Shown here piece after piece: positions 5,914 through 9,632 of a DNA stretch of 9,632 nucleotides. Within the stretch, counting starts at the first letter, position 1. Each line of letters begins with the position of its first letter. The translations under genes were made by a program, and so were the position numbers. The stretch comes from Treponema sp. (lineage in GTDB: Bacteria > Spirochaetota > Spirochaetia > Treponematales > Treponemataceae). The notes under the pieces are model-generated. The model searched no databases. It saw only the letters and a program-made list of their open reading frames with translations, and was not told where the DNA came from. The DNA lies in assembly GCA_014804085.1 (NCBI GenBank), contig JAAVAM010000018.1:1-9632 (forward strand), given 5' to 3'.

Positions 5914-6499
5914 ACAATGCCTTGACGAACCGCTGCCCGTCCTGCACGAATCCCATTTTTTTGAGGTACGGACGATGCCGCTCGGACGCGCTTTCCAAAC
6001 GCAGTTCGCGCACGTGCTGCCGGGCAAGGTAGGCGTATAGGCACTTTCCCACCGAGCAGTCGCGGTAGGCGGGCGTGGTGTAGTCAACGGCAACCGTGAT
6101 TGCGTCGCCGTCTGCCGTGCCCAAGAAAATGCCCGCCACCGTCGCGCCGCAGCAGACCGCATACGCCCGCGTATAATCGGCATCGCGCCGCGCCTGCGGA
6201 AAAAACACGGCGATGTCGTTGGCGTACACATCCCACAGGTACGACAAAAACGCGCCATCGGCAATCGGCACGACGGCGTAGTCTTTTTTGCCCTTGAGCA
6301 GTGCCGCCAGATTGTACCCGTTAATGCAGACGAGCGAAAAATTCAGGGCAGCGGTCGGGTACGAGTGGATGGCGAGCGCGTATCCCGTAAAGATCGCGCT
6401 GCCGATCATGTTGATGACCCGCAGCCTGATGACCGAAGTCATCAGCATTGAGACGACGACCAACAGCGAGCCGATATACCCGATAATTTCAACGTACAT
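5912..6499 (-). CDS. YgjV-like membrane domain fused to a GNAT-like domain
   Basis: This 195-residue protein has two parts. Residues 1-70 contain three hydrophobic stretches (about 4-23, 27-45, 48-68) and read like the YgjV family: EIIGYIGSLL near the start, then RLRVINMIGSAIFTGYALAI. Residues about 75-195 read like a divergent GNAT acetyltransferase: a beta-strand region AVCCGATVAGIFLG (114-127), a degenerate acetyl-CoA loop PAYRDCSVGKCLYAYL (143-158), and a typical GNAT end YLKKMGFVQDG (178-188). The cytoplasmic half could acetylate a substrate at the membrane, but no substrate is suggested and the domain may be inactive. I believe similar fusions occur in other anaerobes. It begins 17 bases after the purD stop with no visible Shine-Dalgarno sequence, so translation is probably coupled. 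It is likely the last gene of the GGDEF-purD operon. Confidence 0.8.
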   Translation of the reverse strand: MYVEIIGYIGSLLVVVSMLMTSVIRLRVINMIGSAIFTGYALAIHSYPTAALNFSLVCINGYNLAALLKGKKDYAVVPIADGAFLSYLWDVYANDIAVFFPQARRDADYTRAYAVCCGATVAGIFLGTADGDAITVAVDYTTPAYRDCSVGKCLYAYLARQHVRELRLESASERHRPYLKKMGFVQDGQRFVKAL

Positions 6500-6516
6500 A
6501 GCGTTTTGCGCGAGCG

Positions 6517-7845
6517 TCAGTTCGATTCCGCCGCGCCGGGCAAGCCGATGTCCGTGCGGTACTGCATACCGTCAAACGAAACCGTTTTGAGTGCGTCGTA
6601 GGCGCGCCGCCATGCTTCGTCAAATGTCTCGCCGTGTGCGCTACAGGCAAGGACGCGCCCCCCGCTCGTCACGAGCGACTGCGCATCTCCCTGCCGGTCA
6701 ACGACCGCTCCGGCAATGAAGATTTTGGTGTCCTGTTCCCCGCTGCCCGTGCTGATGTGCAGGGGCAGTCCTTTTTTGTACGCGCCGGGATAGCCGCCGC
6801 TGACGGCAACGGGCGCAACCTGAAAGCCTGTTTTCCATGCCAGCGTAAAATCGGCGAGCGTGCCGTCGGTAATTGAGCGGCACAGGGCGGCAAAGTCGCT
6901 CCGCATAAGCGGCAGCACCGCCTGCGTTTCGGGGTCGCCCAGGCGCACGTTGTATTCCAACGCCTTGGGTCCGTCTTTCGTCAGCATCAGCCCAAAGAAA
7001 ATAAAGCCGCGGTAATCGATATGCTCGGCAATCAGCCCGTTGAGCGTAGGCTGCAAAATCGTCTGCTTAAACTGCGCCATTGTCTCCGCGCTTACGTCGG
7101 CGAGCGGGCAGACCGCACCCATGCCGCCCGTGTTCGGACCTTTTGCGCCGTCGAGCAGCCGCTTGTGGTCGCGGGCGGGCAGGAACGGCACGATCGTGGC
7201 CGTGCCGTTCTGCGCGTTTTCGGGCGTGACGGAAACCGCCGCGAGCACGGAGATTTCCACGCCCTGCAAGTATTCTTCAATGACGAGTTTTTTGCCCGCC
7301 GTTCCGCCCATCAGGTCATGCACGGCCTGCACGGCTTCTTCCGTCGTCTTTGCCACCACAACGCCTTTGCCCGCGGCAAGCCCGTCCGCCTTGATGACGA
7401 TCGGCGCGCCTTTTTTTTCGACGTAGGCGAGCGCGGAAGCCTTGTCGGAGAACGTCTGGCTTTCGGCGCAGGCAACGCCGTAGGTGTTCATAAAGATTTT
7501 TGCGGCATCCTTGCTCGCTTCGAGTGCCGCGCCCTTTGCTTTCGGCCCGACGGTCGGAATGCCCGCGTCCCACAGCGCGTCCGCAATGCCGTCTGCCAGC
7601 AGATCTTCCGGTCCGATGACGGCAAAGTCGGCTTTTTCTTCCCGCGCAATGGCGACGAATGCGTCCACAAACGGGAGCGACGCGGTATCTTCCCGTTCCG
7701 CCGGATTGACGTTGCGGCATTTCGCTTCAAATGCCGTGCCGCCGTTTCCCGGAACGCAGATGACTGATTCTATCGTGGTACTTTGTGCGAGCGTATAGGC
7801 AATGGCGTGCTCGCGTCCGCCTGAACCTGCGACAATGACTTTCAT
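6517..7845 (-). CDS. purD: Phosphoribosylamine-glycine ligase (GAR synthetase)
   Basis: PurD joins glycine to 5-phosphoribosylamine using ATP, the second step of de novo purine synthesis, in the cytoplasm. The 442-residue length is normal. The N-terminal domain carries GSGGREHA (7-14) and PGNGGT (32-37). The ATP-grasp region (about 105-320) shows SKDAAKIFM (111-119), KADGLAAGKGVVVA (152-165), EEYLQGVEIS (190-199), DHKRLLDGAKGPNTGGMGA (226-244) and the signature EYNVRLGDPETQ (297-308). The C-terminal domain ends with the familiar DGMQYRTDIG (425-434). In the flexible GPNTGGMG loop the preceding residue is Ala234 where many relatives have Asp. The signature reads RLGDPE instead of the commoner RFGDPE; neither change should destroy activity. 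The ATG shares its A with the upstream cyclase stop (TAATG), with no clear Shine-Dalgarno sequence, implying translation by re-initiation. No other purine gene is in the window. Confidence 0.97.
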   Translation of the reverse strand: MKVIVAGSGGREHAIAYTLAQSTTIESVICVPGNGGTAFEAKCRNVNPAEREDTASLPFVDAFVAIAREEKADFAVIGPEDLLADGIADALWDAGIPTVGPKAKGAALEASKDAAKIFMNTYGVACAESQTFSDKASALAYVEKKGAPIVIKADGLAAGKGVVVAKTTEEAVQAVHDLMGGTAGKKLVIEEYLQGVEISVLAAVSVTPENAQNGTATIVPFLPARDHKRLLDGAKGPNTGGMGAVCPLADVSAETMAQFKQTILQPTLNGLIAEHIDYRGFIFFGLMLTKDGPKALEYNVRLGDPETQAVLPLMRSDFAALCRSITDGTLADFTLAWKTGFQVAPVAVSGGYPGAYKKGLPLHISTGSGEQDTKIFIAGAVVDRQGDAQSLVTSGGRVLACSAHGETFDEAWRRAYDALKTVSFDGMQYRTDIGLPGAAESN

Positions 7846-9605
7846 TATTTCATTGTACTGAAAATCTCTTGGGAAATCAACTTTGTTATCATAATGGCGA
7901 ACACGATCGTATGCCGGGGCATCGTCCGCGCGGGCTTGTAGATGTCAAGGCAGATGAGTGCCTGTTTGTCGCTGTCCTCTGCCTGCCAGAGGATTTCAAG
8001 CGTGGAAGCAACGTTGTCGTTCAGGTACATGTGGAATTTGTTCTTGTCCATGGTATCAAGGTTGTTGATGTTGTCCATGTGGAAAAAATGATACGCATTA
8101 AAATAGATGAAAAAGTCGTTTTTCGGGTCGTTCAAATAGTCAATGCGAATATCGTGGTTGTTTTTGCCTAGGACGAACTGCGTCTGCCACTGGCTCACCG
8201 CATCGCGCCGCGTGTACACGGAGATTTTGTGGACGGTCATGTACTCGCGCAGCATTTCCAGCGATTTTTCGATATAGTCCGGCTCTTTGCTGCTGATCGT
8301 GTTCAGAATGCTCAGCTCGGAAAGCGCGCTTTCCATGTAGAATTTTCCCGACGACGTGTTGCGCTCGGACTGCTGACGCTCAATCAGCTCCTTGTCGTGC
8401 AGTTCGGGCTTGTAGATGATGTAGCAGTTGCGCCCGCGCATTTTTGCGATGTACAGCGCACGGTCTGCCAGCTCGAACAAATCTTCGTAAGTGTCGCGGT
8501 CAGCGGGGGCGCGGGCAACGCCGATTGAGCAGGTGACGACCTGATCGGGGTCGGTCGCCTGAATGTTCCATTGAATGCCCTGCTTGATGTTGCGCGCAAT
8601 GCTGCGGATAACTTCTTCGTCGTTCGTCTCCACCACGCACATGAATTCGTCGCCGCCAATCCTGCCCGCAAATCCCATGTCGCCCACGGCTTCGCGGATG
8701 ACTTTTGCCACGATGACCAGCACTTTGTCGCCGTATGCGTGCCCGAACTGGTCGTTGAAATCTTTGAATTTGTCCACGTCGATGATGAACAGCGCGGCAG
8801 GTGCTTTTGAGGCGTTGATTTTTTTGGTCGCCATCTCGGTAATCGTCTTTTTGTTGTACAGCTCGGTCAGGCCGTCCCGCTTTTCGTTGAACGTGGTGTT
8901 GTTTGACAGCGTGACGTGCGACTGTATGATCAGACCCATCGTGACGAACGAATTGCGCGCGTTTGAGCGGAGCGTTTTTACCAGAATGTTGGATGAATCG
9001 TCGAGCAGGAGCCGGTACTGCTTGCCGGAAACGCCCGATTCAATGTCGTCGAACAGCATGTTCAGCGTATCGCGCGACGCGCCGTTCTCCGTGTCAATCT
9101 TGAAAAAGTCAATAAAATAGATGATAAAATCCGTCTTGTCGCCGCGGTAGATGTCAATGGTCATGTCCTTGGTGTTCCGCAGCTTGAATTTTCCGCCCTC
9201 GTGCAGGATAAAATGCACGTCAAATTCGTTGAGCAGGGAGATATGCTCGCGGTTTTCAAGGATCGTTTTTTCCAGCATGTCCTGCGCGTAGGAAAGTTCC
9301 TTGAGGTCAACGCGGTACGTCGTGCCGTGCTGCTCCGTGATGTGCAGAATGCACGACAGCGGATGCCCGGTAAGCAGCAGCGTGATGATGCAATAATGGT
9401 TCTTGTTTTGCGGCGAATAGTGCCTGAGGAACGTCGTCAGATGCTCCGCGTCGGCGGAATCCAAAAACTGCGAGAGGTTCAGGTGATCATCGGTCGCATT
9501 GATAAGCTGTAAAAAGCCCCGGTTTGCGTCAGAAATACGCAATTCTGTATCAAGAGAGAAAATGACATCGCTGATCCGTCGGTTATTTTTACATTGGGTA
9601 TCCAT
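7845..9605 (-). CDS. GGDEF diguanylate cyclase with PAS-like and GAF-like parts
   Basis: This 586-residue protein should make c-di-GMP from two GTP. Residues 1-105 resemble a PAS sensor (DVIFSLDTELRISDANRGF, 13-31), followed by a helix (104-126) and a second, less clear sensor-like segment (about 128-240). The GGDEF domain (about 243-400) begins with RDGLTELYN (243-251). It has metal-binding Asp276, guanine-contacting Asn284 and Asp285 (DVDKFKDFNDQFGH), and an intact GGDEF (317-321). The inhibitory RxxD I-site is absent; the equivalent positions read GDMG. The C-terminal 165 residues resemble a divergent GAF domain after the catalytic core. There are no membrane segments, so it is probably cytoplasmic. 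I chose the ATG at 9605 because GAGGGG (9620-9615) lies nine bases upstream. The frame stays open to the window edge (a TTG at 9632), so a longer N-terminus is possible. It heads the operon with purD. Confidence 0.9.
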   Translation of the reverse strand: MDTQCKNNRRISDVIFSLDTELRISDANRGFLQLINATDDHLNLSQFLDSADAEHLTTFLRHYSPQNKNHYCIITLLLTGHPLSCILHITEQHGTTYRVDLKELSYAQDMLEKTILENREHISLLNEFDVHFILHEGGKFKLRNTKDMTIDIYRGDKTDFIIYFIDFFKIDTENGASRDTLNMLFDDIESGVSGKQYRLLLDDSSNILVKTLRSNARNSFVTMGLIIQSHVTLSNNTTFNEKRDGLTELYNKKTITEMATKKINASKAPAALFIIDVDKFKDFNDQFGHAYGDKVLVIVAKVIREAVGDMGFAGRIGGDEFMCVVETNDEEVIRSIARNIKQGIQWNIQATDPDQVVTCSIGVARAPADRDTYEDLFELADRALYIAKMRGRNCYIIYKPELHDKELIERQQSERNTSSGKFYMESALSELSILNTISSKEPDYIEKSLEMLREYMTVHKISVYTRRDAVSQWQTQFVLGKNNHDIRIDYLNDPKNDFFIYFNAYHFFHMDNINNLDTMDKNKFHMYLNDNVASTLEILWQAEDSDKQALICLDIYKPARTMPRHTIVFAIMITKLISQEIFSTMK

Positions 9606-9614
9606 GCACCAAAA

Positions 9615-9629
9615 CCCCTCGATAGTATA
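9615..9629 (-). promoter_or_regulatory. Possible -10 box and ribosome binding site for the GGDEF gene
   Basis: On the minus strand TATACT (9629-9624) matches a -10 consensus at five of six positions, and GAGGGG (9620-9615) is a Shine-Dalgarno match nine bases before the ATG. If the -10 is real, transcription would start near 9617, inside the Shine-Dalgarno sequence, giving an almost leaderless mRNA. This makes the promoter less certain than the ribosome binding site. Any -35 box is outside the window. Confidence 0.35.
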
Positions 9630-9632
9630 CAA

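Noticed and set aside
7021..7767. 248-codon plus-strand open frame opposite purD
   Set aside because: It is a shadow of purD: Arg- and His-rich composition, no motif and no ribosome binding site.

Overview
The window reads as ordinary bacterial chromosome with high GC (by eye well above 50%). It holds four confidently coding genes and about 500 bases of repeat-rich, apparently non-coding DNA. No RNA gene, transposase, phage gene or CRISPR array is visible. The gene set (a GltB with a very short propeptide, a small LUD/DUF162 protein, a YgjV-GNAT fusion and a GGDEF protein with PAS-like and GAF-like parts) suggests an anaerobe. A Treponema-like spirochaete or a member of the Bacillota would fit, but the sequence alone does not settle this.

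Layout. Bases 1-278 carry no gene. They hold two inverted-repeat structures, a plausible promoter (172-200), and a short leader folding into a terminator-like hairpin just before the ribosome binding site. gltB (279-4784, +), the large subunit of glutamate synthase, follows. It ends in a 9-base palindrome and a textbook intrinsic terminator, with no gltD beside it. Bases 4858-5260 are a repeat island: three and a half copies of a 41-bp unit built around a palindrome, two copies of an 83-bp unit, and two strong hairpins, one with a perfect 16-bp stem. A small LUD-family gene with its own promoter comes next (5316-5888, +).

The right half is one minus-strand cluster read from the right edge inwards. 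First is a 586-residue GGDEF diguanylate cyclase, then purD, whose start codon shares a base with the cyclase stop (TAATG). Last is a 195-residue membrane protein with a GNAT-like C-terminus, 17 bases after purD. The tight spacing and lack of Shine-Dalgarno sequences before purD and the last gene suggest a translationally coupled operon that converges on the LUD gene across a 23-base gap filled by a hairpin.

Functionally, gltB (glutamate from glutamine and 2-oxoglutarate) and purD (second step of purine synthesis) are core nitrogen and nucleotide metabolism. The cyclase links the purD transcript to c-di-GMP signalling. I see no clear new defence or mobile system. The most unusual material is the repeat island, the gltB leader, the LUD protein lacking its family's cysteine segment, and the cyclase-purD coupling.
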